Source: Chitinophagaceae bacterium
GTDB taxonomy: Bacteria; Bacteroidota; Bacteroidia; Chitinophagales; Chitinophagaceae
Direction of reading: 5' to 3'
NCBI GenBank assembly: GCA_016787135.1
Contig: JAEUVK010000040.1
Location: 1-59,042 of the forward strand
DNA: 59,042 nucleotides
Shown here: positions 1 to 7,247 of the stretch, in pieces
How the letters are laid out: the number at the start of each line of letters is the position of its first letter
Numbering within the stretch: position 1 is the stretch's first letter
Position numbers and translations under genes: made by a program
Notes under the pieces: generated by a model
Told to the model about the DNA's origin: nothing
The model's database searches: none
The model's input: only the letters and a program-made list of their open reading frames with translations

Positions 1-131
1 GTAAGAAATCCCGTGGCAGCAATAAATGAATACAAGAATCCCTGGAATACTAACCAGAAAAGCCAGAAAACAAGATGACGCCGGAACCGATACTTCCATT
101 CGTCGGAAAATATGAAAGGATATTTTTGCAT
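1..131 (-). CDS. Sensor histidine kinase N-terminus (LytS/YehU type), partial
   Basis: An open frame on the - strand runs from an ATG at 131 off the left edge without a stop (43 codons visible). The translation begins MQKYPFIFSDEWKYRFRRH and continues into a very aromatic hydrophobic stretch (HLVFWLFWLVFQGFLYSF). A basic RRH followed by an aromatic first membrane helix is typical of the N-terminus of Bacteroidota LytS/YehU-type sensor kinases, whose kinase domain would lie outside this window. The overlapping + strand frame at 75-299 has no recognisable features. Upstream on the - strand is a TAACTTTA, one base off the -7 consensus. The family call rests only on this N-terminus. Confidence 0.6.
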   Translation of the reverse strand, partial: MQKYPFIFSDEWKYRFRRHLVFWLFWLVFQGFLYSFIAATGFL

Positions 132-236
132 GTGAACAGTAATAAAGTTACGGTGCTCCGGCTTGTATTCGAAATGATGAATTTGAATTGTCGTCATACA
201 GTTGATTTTTGGCGACAAAAGTTTTTTAGCGAAAGA

Positions 237-260
237 CCCCATCCCGTGAGCGGGGCGGGG
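237..260 (-). terminator. GC-rich hairpin downstream of the 288-635 gene
   Basis: A ten-base inverted repeat (237-246 and 251-260, loop TGAG) with one wobble and one mismatch forms a very GC-rich stem in AT-rich surroundings. It follows the stop codon at 288-290 of the - strand gene by about 27 bases, and the - strand continues with TCTTTCGC, a weak T tract. It could end that transcript. The T tract is poor, so the termination role is uncertain. Confidence 0.45.
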
Positions 261-287
261 GGTGTGAAAACTAATCCTTATGCTTAT

Positions 288-635
288 TTAGAGGATTGAT
301 GCAACATATTCTTTGTTCTCTTCGGGAACCCTGTTCTGTTCCCAGGCCAGTACGGATGCATCCAGCACTTTTTTCAGCTTCATTTTCACCTTTCTTTTGG
401 CCGGGTTCAGCCTGACACCGGTCACTGTTTCTTTATAAATAAGTATATCATCGTTGTTATAAAACCGGATGATATGATCAAAAGGTGAATGAATATTGCT
501 TTCTACTACCCAATAACCTTTATCGGATACCCAGCGTGGAGTAGTCGAAGCAGGTTGTTCCTCCCGGGCGAAAGAACAAAGCGAAATAAAGGTCAGCGCT
601 AAAGCTGCCATCCATGTTTTTGCTTTCTGTTTCAT
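288..635 (-). CDS. Small secreted protein of unknown function
   Basis: This encodes a 115-residue protein with an N-terminal signal peptide (MKQKAKTWMAALALTF then ISLCSFA) and a mature domain without recognised family motifs. The mature part has a strand-rich pattern such as GYWVVES and DHIIRFYNNDD, ending in a basic segment (NPAKRKVKMKLKKVL). Signal cleavage probably follows CSFA, so it should be periplasmic or outer-membrane associated. An in-frame TTG at 641 would add two residues, but the ATG at 635 gives a standard signal peptide and was chosen. It is a single gene, with a hairpin downstream. Function is unknown. Confidence 0.7.
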   Translation of the reverse strand: MKQKAKTWMAALALTFISLCSFAREEQPASTTPRWVSDKGYWVVESNIHSPFDHIIRFYNNDDILIYKETVTGVRLNPAKRKVKMKLKKVLDASVLAWEQNRVPEENKEYVASIL

Positions 636-935
636 AGCCAAAGTTTTTATTGATTAATTGTTTGTGGAATAAAACTATTCCGTGAAAAGAGGAATACTTT
701 CTATTTAAGACCAATGCTGCTTTAAGTAAGCCGGATAACCAGAATGCGAAGACAAGCCGGGAAAGAGGCTGGGAGCGACGTTTATCGTCGGTAAGAGCAT
801 TAAGGGTGTTAAGGATTTCTATATAACAACTTTCTTATGTAAGAAACCTGGGCGACAAACACCCGTGAATTAACATTTTGAGACCTTACGTCTTTTTATA
901 TTTGCTTTGCTGTACAAATAAGTCATCAAAGCCAC
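636..935. other. Intergenic region between divergent genes
   Basis: This 300-base stretch separates the - strand secreted protein from the + strand lysozyme. I see no coding frame with protein-like features. It contains a small perfect inverted repeat CGACG-TTTAT-CGTCG at 776-790 and a Bacteroidota-like -7 box at 897-904 that probably serves the lysozyme gene. Nothing else was recognised. Confidence 0.6.
897..904 (+). promoter_or_regulatory. Candidate -7 box (TATATTTG) for the GH25 gene
   Basis: TATATTTG matches the Bacteroidota primary-sigma -7 consensus TAnnTTTG exactly and lies 31 bases before the ATG at 936. A TTTG at 877-880 could be the -33 element, but the 16-base spacing is shorter than the usual 19-21. 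Transcription start was not tested. Confidence 0.45.
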
Positions 936-1706
936 ATGCCCTCCCGCCGAACAAAGAGAACCATACGCCGGATCGTTTCAATTATCCTTGTTATCTCGCT
1001 TGCTGCCGGCGCATGGTTTGGGTATAAATGGTGGCGTTATTATAAAGCCAAATCCACTCACTATGCGGCATTCGGTATTTCTATCCCTGATGGGTATATT
1101 ATTCATGGTATCGATGTTTCCAAATACCAGGATATTATTGCCTGGGAGGAAGTAAAGGCTATGAAAGTTGACGAGATTCAGATCGGGTTTGCTTTTATGA
1201 AAGCAACAGAAGGAATCGGCAATAAAGACCCGCAGTTTCACCGTAACTGGAAAAAGGCAAAAGACAACGATATATTACGCGGCGCCTATCATTTTTTCAT
1301 CGCATCCAAGGATGGCAAACTACAGGCTGAGAATTATATCAAACGGGTAGATATAGTACCCGGCGATCTGCCTCCTGTTCTTGATGTGGAGCAACTGAAT
1401 GGCGTAAGAGCTGAGCAATTGAGAAGAGAAGTAAAAAAGTGGCTGGCAGCGGCAGAAGGATATTATAAAGTGAAGCCGATCATTTATACGAATGTTGACT
1501 TTTATGAGAATTATCTTGGCAGTGAGTTCGACCAGTACCCTTTATGGGTGGCCCATTATTATGAGCCGGGCCAGCCACGAATAAAAAGAGATTGGATATT
1601 CTGGCAGCATAACGATCAGGGAAGAGTGAATGGCATCATCCCGAAAGTTGATTTCAATGTATTCAAAGGAGATTCACTGGCCTTTAAGAGTATTTTAGTT
1701 CCGTGA
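936..1706 (+). CDS. GH25-family lysozyme, membrane-anchored
   Basis: Glycoside hydrolase family 25 members are N-acetylmuramidases that cut the peptidoglycan glycan chain. The 256-residue product has a basic N-terminus and one transmembrane helix (about 11-31), then a GH25 domain. Visible family motifs are HGIDVSKYQ with Asp60, FMKATEG (88-93), GAYHFF (116-121), the catalytic-type PPVLDVE with Asp150 and Glu152, and VDFNVF with Asp239 near the C-terminus. The catalytic Asp/Glu set therefore looks intact. The N-terminal anchor should place it on the periplasmic face of the inner membrane. It stands alone, preceded by a -7 box at 897-904. A role in wall remodelling is inferred. Confidence 0.9.
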   Translation: MPSRRTKRTIRRIVSIILVISLAAGAWFGYKWWRYYKAKSTHYAAFGISIPDGYIIHGIDVSKYQDIIAWEEVKAMKVDEIQIGFAFMKATEGIGNKDPQFHRNWKKAKDNDILRGAYHFFIASKDGKLQAENYIKRVDIVPGDLPPVLDVEQLNGVRAEQLRREVKKWLAAAEGYYKVKPIIYTNVDFYENYLGSEFDQYPLWVAHYYEPGQPRIKRDWIFWQHNDQGRVNGIIPKVDFNVFKGDSLAFKSILVP

Positions 1707-1758
1707 CACTTCCCGCTTTTTTAATTATTGTACCTTGTCCCTTCAAAAAGTTATTGAT

Positions 1759-1983
1759 ATGTCACAGGGATGGGATCCCGATATCACCAGGTATTTCAGA
1801 AAGATCATTTCTTCCGTTTCAGTTACCTTGTTATGGTTATTGAGTATTCTGACACTGGGTCTTTATCATGGTCTGGCATACCGGTCAGATATTTCTGTTC
1901 TATACATCATTCTGTTCTATGTTTTCTTTACAGGCACTCTTGCTTTATTGATACGTTACCTATACCGGGTATGGAGCAAGTGA
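1759..1983 (+). CDS. Small two-helix membrane protein
   Basis: A 74-residue protein beginning MSQGWDPDITRYF, with two predicted transmembrane helices (about 19-43 and 50-71) and a short basic C-terminus (RYLYRVWSK). No family was recognised. A TTG at 1735 could extend it by eight residues, but ATG at 1759 is preferred. It follows the lysozyme by 52 bases on the same strand and could be co-transcribed with it. The hydrophobic pattern and a clean ATG support a real gene; the function is unknown. Confidence 0.55.
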   Translation: MSQGWDPDITRYFRKIISSVSVTLLWLLSILTLGLYHGLAYRSDISVLYIILFYVFFTGTLALLIRYLYRVWSK

Positions 1984-2075
1984 GGTGTAATTTTTTCAAT
2001 TTTAGTAAAATACCCGCTTCCACGTATCCCAGCTTCGCCTAAATGCTTTATTTTGAAAGCATATAATTTACCTAC

Positions 2076-2486
2076 ATGGAATTAAAGCAGTCAAGCAAGC
2101 TCGTTCTGATTACCGGGACACTGGTCATCTGGGCCGTCAAATTTCTCATCCGCCCACTTCATCTTTTTGATGACCCGGCAAAGTTTTTCCTGGGTATTGC
2201 CCCTAACCTGTTTGGTTCCTTCCTGATACCTTTTGGGGCCTATTGGCTTTTTAGTGGCAGAAATTATCTGGTAGCAAGGATCTTCAGGATACAATCGGCA
2301 TATGATCTACGCTTGGTTTGTGTAATGGGTTTTGGTATGCTGGTAGTTAATGAATACCTGCAGATGATCCCCTTCTTTGGCCGTACGTTTGACTATTATG
2401 ATATTCTATTTTCCTCCGTAGGGCTGACAGCTTCTTATTTTGTATTCAATAGATTACAACAGCGCTATCAGCCACAGGCCGGTTAA
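2076..2486 (+). CDS. VanZ-like integral membrane protein
   Basis: A 136-residue protein with about four transmembrane helices. The last third carries a VanZ-like pattern: Glu93 and Gln96 in NEYLQ, then GRTFDYYDI with Arg103, Asp106 and Asp109, followed by a hydrophobic helix. In VanZ-type proteins this E..Q, R..D..D pattern is the conserved core; its biochemical role is not settled. The stop codon overlaps the stop of the convergent gene at 2483-2905 through a shared TTAA. The assignment is by motif only. Confidence 0.6.
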   Translation: MELKQSSKLVLITGTLVIWAVKFLIRPLHLFDDPAKFFLGIAPNLFGSFLIPFGAYWLFSGRNYLVARIFRIQSAYDLRLVCVMGFGMLVVNEYLQMIPFFGRTFDYYDILFSSVGLTASYFVFNRLQQRYQPQAG

Positions 2487-2905
2487 CTGGTATGATCGGC
2501 AATGATCAGCCATTTGCCTTTTATTTTCCTGAATAATAAAGTAAAATAACCTTCCAGATTGCCGGCAGTTCTCTGGAGATACCATTTGCCAATCACCTGG
2601 TAATATTCAGCTGATAATTTTTTTGTATCAAGGATGGTAAAATTGAGCTTGCCCATCGCAGCCGTATCAGGATAGCTTTTTCTGTAATTCTTCAGCGTAT
2701 TCTCCCACCCGTAAGTGACGCCGCTTTTACCAATGAACATTAAAGAGTCATTTTTCCAATAGGTCTTCATGAAGCCTTCTATATCACCCCGGTTCCAGCA
2801 TTGAATTTGTTCATAGAGACTTAGCCGGATCGCTGCTTCATTTTTTGACTGTGCTATTAATTGTATGGATATAAACAACAGGATAACCGGCAGGAATTTT
2901 TTCAT
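2483..2905 (-). CDS. Secreted NTF2-like (SnoaL/DUF4440-type) protein
   Basis: A 140-residue protein with a signal peptide (MKKFLPVILLFISIQLIA) followed by a single domain with the layout of NTF2-like DUF4440 proteins: an N-terminal helix ending QCWNRGDIEGFMKTYW, a strand DSLMFIG, a helical TLKNYRKSYPD, and closing strands YFTLLFRKIKGKWLIIADHTS. Such domains bind small ligands or serve as assembly folds, so no reaction can be assigned. The protein is probably periplasmic. Its stop overlaps the convergent VanZ-like gene by four bases. Confidence 0.72.
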   Translation of the reverse strand: MKKFLPVILLFISIQLIAQSKNEAAIRLSLYEQIQCWNRGDIEGFMKTYWKNDSLMFIGKSGVTYGWENTLKNYRKSYPDTAAMGKLNFTILDTKKLSAEYYQVIGKWYLQRTAGNLEGYFTLLFRKIKGKWLIIADHTS

Positions 2906-2933
2906 AAATAGTGAATATAGTCAGTAAGATAAA

Positions 2934-3326
2934 TCAATGCTCACAATCATCAGAATGTGCATGATTGTGTATCCGGCAATAACGAAAATTTAATATATGC
3001 GCTGTGACAATGAGGGTAACGGCAGGGATCAATAGCCAGGTTTCATAATGAATGAAGAGTAACTTCAGAACCAGCAGCAAGAGACCGAGACTAAACAAAA
3101 TGAAAGGAGTGAAACTGTGGTGGTGTCTCCGGTAGCCGTGGTAAAAAGAATAACTGCCAATGAAAAATGCTAGAGCCACCATACCAGCTTCAAAAAACAG
3201 GTTATGGATGATATTAACCCCAAACAGGGGCAGGCTGGTCAGGAATAAGGGTAATAAAGCGCAATGGATGGCACAAGCCAGCGAAGCGGTGATTCCCAGG
3301 GCGTCCCAGTTTATTTTTGCTCTCAT
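2934..3326 (-). CDS. MerC-domain membrane protein
   Basis: MerC proteins are small four-helix membrane proteins, first known for mercuric-ion uptake; in Bacteroidota they often sit near metal regulators. The 130-residue product starts MRAKINWDALGITAS and has the paired cysteines of the family in helix 1 (ACAIHC, Cys18 and Cys22), three further helices, and a His/Cys-rich tail (CRIHNHAHSDDCEH) suited to metal binding. An ATG at 3389 would add 21 hydrophobic residues, but would begin just 17 bases from the divergent SCO start and precede the usual family N-terminus, so ATG at 3326 was chosen. It is divergent from the SCO and Fur-family genes, which hints at a shared metal role. Confidence 0.8.
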   Translation of the reverse strand: MRAKINWDALGITASLACAIHCALLPLFLTSLPLFGVNIIHNLFFEAGMVALAFFIGSYSFYHGYRRHHHSFTPFILFSLGLLLLVLKLLFIHYETWLLIPAVTLIVTAHILNFRYCRIHNHAHSDDCEH

Positions 3327-3390
3327 AAAGGCAGCAAAAATAAGAAAAAGCAACATTGTTGCAAAATGATGATTGGGTCTCTTTATCATT

Positions 3391-3398
3391 TAACTTTG
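3391..3398 (+). promoter_or_regulatory. Candidate -7 box (TAACTTTG) very close to the SCO start
   Basis: TAACTTTG matches TAnnTTTG exactly. It ends only seven bases before the ATG at 3406, so a transcript initiated from it would have almost no leader. No clear TTTG at the expected -33 spacing was found, so the match could be chance. Confidence 0.4.
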
Positions 3399-3405
3399 CC
3401 TTCAA

Positions 3406-4014
3406 ATGAGTAAGAAAAATTGGACCTATATAGGCTTCTTTGTGGTACTGGTGGTCGGTTTTTATTTTGCCCTGATGGCACTTGTACCTGACCTTGCTAA
3501 AAAAAGAGTGCCACCGATAAGCTATGTAAGACCGTTTGCATTTACAAACCAATACGGCGAGCCATTTACTGAAAAGAATGTGGCAGGAAAAGTATATGTC
3601 GCCGAATATTTCTTTACCACCTGTAAAAGCATCTGTCCCGTCATGAATACTAATATGAAGAAGGTGTTTGATGAGTTCAAAGGTGAAAAGAACTTCCTGA
3701 TATTGTCTCATACCAGTACCCCTGATATAGACTCGGTGAGCCTGTTAAAAAAATATGCAGACTCAATGGGGGTGAATAATGCCAATTGGATATTTCTGAC
3801 AGGCAGAAAAGACAGTCTTTATCAAACCGCAAGGATCAGCTATGCTATAGACGACCCGAACAATAATGTGAAGAATATTAAAGATGATTTTTTGCATACC
3901 CAATTCTGGGCATTGATAGATAAGAACGGAGATGTCAGGAAGATATATGATGGACTGAAACCGAGCGAAGTAAAGATGCTTATATCCGATATAAAAGAAA
4001 TGCTGAAAGAATAA
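3406..4014 (+). CDS. SCO1/SenC family protein (copper chaperone/thioredoxin-like)
   Basis: SCO proteins are membrane-anchored thioredoxin-fold proteins that deliver copper to, or reduce, the CuA site of cytochrome oxidase. The 202-residue product has an N-terminal helix (about 8-27) that anchors a periplasmic domain. The copper-binding motif is present as CKSIC (Cys73 and Cys77), and the matching histidine is His164 in LHTQFWALID. Oxidase genes are not in the window. The Fur-family gene follows after 25 bases on the same strand, and the MerC gene is divergent, so metal handling is the likely context. Family assignment is firm; oxidase assembly is inferred from the family. Confidence 0.9.
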   Translation: MSKKNWTYIGFFVVLVVGFYFALMALVPDLAKKRVPPISYVRPFAFTNQYGEPFTEKNVAGKVYVAEYFFTTCKSICPVMNTNMKKVFDEFKGEKNFLILSHTSTPDIDSVSLLKKYADSMGVNNANWIFLTGRKDSLYQTARISYAIDDPNNNVKNIKDDFLHTQFWALIDKNGDVRKIYDGLKPSEVKMLISDIKEMLKE

Positions 4015-4039
4015 ATTATATAGGGCAAAACAGGAAAGA

Positions 4040-4459
4040 ATGAATGAAGCGATAAAAAATATTCTGAAAAAAAATAACCTGAGTGTAACAGGCAGCCGGG
4101 AAAAGATATTAGGCCTTTTTCTGAACCAGAAAGGAGCGCTGGCACACGGTGACATTGAAAAAAAGGCGGGAGAAAGATTTGACCGGGTGACCGTTTATCG
4201 TACACTGCAGACCTTTGTGGAGAAAGGGATCATTCACACCATACCTACGGCTGATAATTCTATACGATATGCTTTATGCAAGGATGATTGTTCCGGAGGG
4301 CATCATCATGATCACCATATCCACTTTCAATGTGCCAGTTGTGGTAACACTTATTGCCTGGATGATGTAGTTACCCCGGACATCAAATTGCCCAGGGGAT
4401 ATGTTTCATCACATATAGAAGTGGTAGTGGAAGGAATCTGCAAGACCTGTAATCAATAA
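4040..4459 (+). CDS. Fur-family metal-dependent repressor (Zur/PerR-like)
   Basis: A 139-residue member of the Fur family, which represses transcription when its metal is bound. The winged-helix recognition segment RVTVYRTLQTFVEKG lies at 49-63. The dimerisation domain has a structural zinc site with CASC (98-101) and CKTC (134-137), and a His-rich loop GGHHHDHHIHF (86-96). Whether it senses zinc, iron or peroxide cannot be read from sequence; the His-rich loop and the nearby MerC gene favour zinc. It follows the SCO gene by 25 bases with a GGAAAG purine stretch before the ATG. Autoregulation is possible but no operator was recognised. Confidence 0.88.
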   Translation: MNEAIKNILKKNNLSVTGSREKILGLFLNQKGALAHGDIEKKAGERFDRVTVYRTLQTFVEKGIIHTIPTADNSIRYALCKDDCSGGHHHDHHIHFQCASCGNTYCLDDVVTPDIKLPRGYVSSHIEVVVEGICKTCNQ

Positions 4460-4485
4460 AAAAGCCCTTGTGTAGAAACACCAGG
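4459..4485 (-). terminator. Intrinsic terminator for the M3 peptidase transcript
   Basis: On the - strand, an eight-base stem with one mismatch (4485-4478 and 4473-4466, loop of four) is followed by GC and a run of six T. It lies about 140 bases beyond the stop of the peptidase gene and overlaps the 3' end of the convergent Fur-family gene. On the + strand no T run follows. Confidence 0.65.
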
Positions 4486-4626
4486 ACTTAGGTTAAGGCT
4501 CTGATTAGTAGCTATTTTAAAATCACCTTTTTAGTGGCTGATCATATTTCATTTTTCGGAATTCAAATATAGGAGGCTGTTTTGAATTTTAAGAATTAGG
4601 GGCATACCATTTAGCGGGTATTTTTC

Positions 4627-6354
4627 TTAATCTTTTTTCAACGCATTGAGTTCCTGCTTCACAAATTGCATCAATCCGCTGATGTGTGCCGGCGACAAAT
4701 CAAATTTTAATCCTGCCGCCTGGAATAGCCCCGGTAGAGTTCGGGTACCTCCAAGGTCTAAAGCTGTTATATAATTATTAATTGCTGCTTCAGGGTCTTT
4801 TTTGTACTGCTGCCATAATCCTATAGCTCCGAGCTGGGCGATGCCATATTCGATATAGTAAAACGGAACTTCATACAAGTGGAGCTGGCGCTGCCATGCA
4901 TAGCGCCTGTATTCATCCAGACCAGAAAAATCAACCGCAGGAGAACTGAATTCATTGAGTATTGACATCCACTGATCGGCCCTTTCCTGCAAAGTATGTT
5001 GCGGGTTTTCATAGACCCAGTGCTGGAATTTATCGATGGTTGCGATCCATGGGAAAATGGTGATCACTCTTTCTAATTGCTGTTCTTTGGCGCGCAGCAA
5101 CTCCTCATTATTATCAAAAAAAACTTTCCAATGGGCCATACTGAAAAGTTCCATCGACATACTGGCTACTTCAGCAATTTCGGTCGGGTATTCTTTAAAA
5201 CCATTCAATTCTTCATCATGTGTAAGAAATGAGTGAATGGCATGGCCACCCTCATGTACCATCGTAGTGACATCATCCAACTGACCGGCTGCATTCATAA
5301 ATATGAAGGGGGCACCTGTTTCTGCTAAAGGGCAATTATAACCACCGGGTGCTTTTCCTTTCCTGCTTTCAAGGTCAAGATGCCCCATGCTTTTCATTTT
5401 TTTCAGGCAATCACCAAAGAAAGGCATTAGCTCATTGAAGCACCGGATGGTTTTTTCAATCAACTCCTCCCCTGTTTTAAATGGCCGCAATGGTTGTATG
5501 CCTGCCGGTTCAGCATCTATATCCCATGGCCTTAATGTGTCCAATCCAAGTTTTTTCTTTTTTTCTTCATAGAGCTGATCGACCAATGGTATCACATGCA
5601 GCTTTACCGCTTCATGAAACTGGTGACAATCTTCTTTGGTATAATCAAAACGGCCGAGCTCGGCAAAACGAAAGTCACGATAATTGGAATAACCCGTATT
5701 CAATGCGATCTGGTGCCGTTTGTTCAATAATGAAGTGTAGAGATCGTTCAGTTTTTCTTTGTCTTCCAATCTTCTCTCTGCTATTTTGCGATATACTTCT
5801 TCACGAAGATTCCTGTCCGGATCTTCAAGGAATTTTGTGGCTTGCTGCAATGTATATTCGCGGCCATTCACGGTTACGGTCATCTTACCGGAGATCATGC
5901 CAAAATGCTGCGCCTCTACATTCATTTCTGCCTGTATCGGAATATTGGCCTCGCGGAAAAGATCAATGTTCTTTTTTACGTTACGCAGGTAAGTAAAAAA
6001 TTTTTGCTGGTCCAGTTCCTTAGTAAAAGGACATTCCACCAGTTTGCGATTGAGTATATCCGCATAGGGTTGCACCTTCGGCTGTATCTCCATCATAAAG
6101 AAATTGAAAGCGGCTTCAAGTTCTTTGCTTTCCGTATCACAGGTCATTTTGATCTGCCGCCAGCAGGCATCTTCGCTAATGGCTGCTTCGAGTTCACTGG
6201 AATCTTTGAGCCATTGCTCAAGAGTTGCTCTTGACGAAATTGTTCGCTGAGACAAATCCTTAAAAAATGGCTCAAGGCTTTGCCAGTCCTTTACTATGAA
6301 ATCTGTTGGTAAAAAATGACGCGGGAGCTTTTTGATATCGGCACTGTAGGTCAT
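4627..6354 (-). CDS. M3-family oligoendopeptidase (PepF-like)
   Basis: M3 metallopeptidases cleave short peptides in the cytoplasm. The 575-residue product has the zinc motif HEGGH (367-371) in MVHEGGHAIHSF, with the downstream family segment TEIAEVASMSMELF supplying the third zinc ligand. The long helical N-terminal half and the length fit oligoendopeptidase F. No signal peptide is seen. A TTG at 6384 lies inside a terminator stem, so ATG at 6354 (MTYSADIKKLPRHF) is the better start. The gene lies 76 bases downstream of the DUF5606 gene, behind that terminator, so it is probably transcribed separately. Confidence 0.92.
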   Translation of the reverse strand: MTYSADIKKLPRHFLPTDFIVKDWQSLEPFFKDLSQRTISSRATLEQWLKDSSELEAAISEDACWRQIKMTCDTESKELEAAFNFFMMEIQPKVQPYADILNRKLVECPFTKELDQQKFFTYLRNVKKNIDLFREANIPIQAEMNVEAQHFGMISGKMTVTVNGREYTLQQATKFLEDPDRNLREEVYRKIAERRLEDKEKLNDLYTSLLNKRHQIALNTGYSNYRDFRFAELGRFDYTKEDCHQFHEAVKLHVIPLVDQLYEEKKKKLGLDTLRPWDIDAEPAGIQPLRPFKTGEELIEKTIRCFNELMPFFGDCLKKMKSMGHLDLESRKGKAPGGYNCPLAETGAPFIFMNAAGQLDDVTTMVHEGGHAIHSFLTHDEELNGFKEYPTEIAEVASMSMELFSMAHWKVFFDNNEELLRAKEQQLERVITIFPWIATIDKFQHWVYENPQHTLQERADQWMSILNEFSSPAVDFSGLDEYRRYAWQRQLHLYEVPFYYIEYGIAQLGAIGLWQQYKKDPEAAINNYITALDLGGTRTLPGLFQAAGLKFDLSPAHISGLMQFVKQELNALKKD

Positions 6355-6373
6355 AATTCCATTTTTTAAATAT

Positions 6374-6413
6374 AAAAGCTGCAAACATCAGCTACCTGAA
6401 GCTTGCAGCTTTT
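6374..6413 (-). terminator. Terminator between DUF5606 gene and M3 peptidase gene
   Basis: A perfect 11-base inverted repeat (AAAAGCTGCAA at 6374-6384 and TTGCAGCTTTT at 6403-6413) with an 18-base loop lies just downstream of the DUF5606 stop. On the - strand it is followed by a T-rich ATATTT stretch. It probably ends that transcript. Confidence 0.65.
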
Positions 6414-6430
6414 TGACAGGCTGTTGTTGT

Positions 6431-7063
6431 TTATTTTTTCTTTGCAGCTGGTTTCTTCTTCGGGGCTTCTTCTTTTTCCTCTTTCTTTTTGGTCGCTGTT
6501 TTCTTCGCGGGCTTCTCTTCTTCCTTTTCTTTTTTAGCTGTCTTTTTCATTGATTTTTCTTCTGCTTTAGCTTCTTTCTTTTTTGGGGCTTCTTCTTTTT
6601 CCTCTTTCTTTTTGGCAGGTTTCTCTTTAGCTGTTTCTTTTACTTCCACTATTTCCGGTTGTTCTTCTTCTTCAGGTATCTCGGTCAGCTTAATTTCGAT
6701 ATTATTTTTCTTCAGTACTTCATACCATTTTACCATCTTCTTCAGGTCACTCGGATAGACCCTTTCAAAATCCAGGTCAGGATAAGCTTTTTCAAAATAT
6801 TTCTTTACGGCTGCGTTGTCTTTCGTATCAGGCAAAGAGCCACCGGCTTTATCCATACCATAAAATATCTCCACGAGGTTAACATTATCCCCGGTGGTAT
6901 ATACCTCGATGCTCTCCAGGTGAGAAAAATTATGAATACGGGAAGAAGCGAATTTGGTACTGTTATCTTCCAATGAACGGACAATAGCCCCGTCGTTCTT
7001 GCTGTTGATCAGCTCATACAAACCGGGAAGACCGGTCACTGCTACAAGTTTACTGTAATCCAT
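6431..7063 (-). CDS. DUF5606 family protein with Lys/Glu-rich tail
   Basis: A 210-residue protein whose first 130 residues (MDYSKLVAVTGLPGLYELIN onward) match the compact DUF5606 domain common in Bacteroidota; its function is not known. Residues from about 135 to the end are low-complexity Lys, Glu, Ala and Pro, including two copies of a KEEKEEAPKKK segment. The two copies correspond to an exact 31-base direct repeat in the DNA (6462-6492 and 6585-6615). The basic tail resembles histone H1-like tails and could bind nucleic acid, but that is speculation. No signal peptide is present. A terminator follows the gene. Confidence 0.85.
   Translation of the reverse strand: MDYSKLVAVTGLPGLYELINSKNDGAIVRSLEDNSTKFASSRIHNFSHLESIEVYTTGDNVNLVEIFYGMDKAGGSLPDTKDNAAVKKYFEKAYPDLDFERVYPSDLKKMVKWYEVLKKNNIEIKLTEIPEEEEQPEIVEVKETAKEKPAKKKEEKEEAPKKKEAKAEEKSMKKTAKKEKEEEKPAKKTATKKKEEKEEAPKKKPAAKKK
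6462..6615. repeat. 31-base direct repeat inside the DUF5606 tail
   Basis: Positions 6462-6492 and 6585-6615 are identical over 31 bases, offset by 123 bases, an exact multiple of three. The repeat encodes the duplicated KEEKEEAPKKK part of the DUF5606 tail. In-frame expansion or contraction between the copies would keep the reading frame open. Confidence 0.9.
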
Positions 7064-7247
7064 AAAGGTTTAAAATGTTAAGGGTGTGCAAGATACTCGA
7101 GTTCCGGCAAATGGGAATGGCTGATTATTAAAACTTTTACGCAGATAAAATATCAGCATATAACAGATTTTGATCTGCTGCTGCACAGCCTGATTAACTC
7201 CGAAGGTTGTCCCTGCTTTAAACGTCTCATAGGCGTAACATTTTTCT

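Noticed and set aside
75..299. + strand frame of 74 codons at the left end
   Set aside because: Covers the - strand kinase start and a GC-rich hairpin, and its composition shows no protein features.
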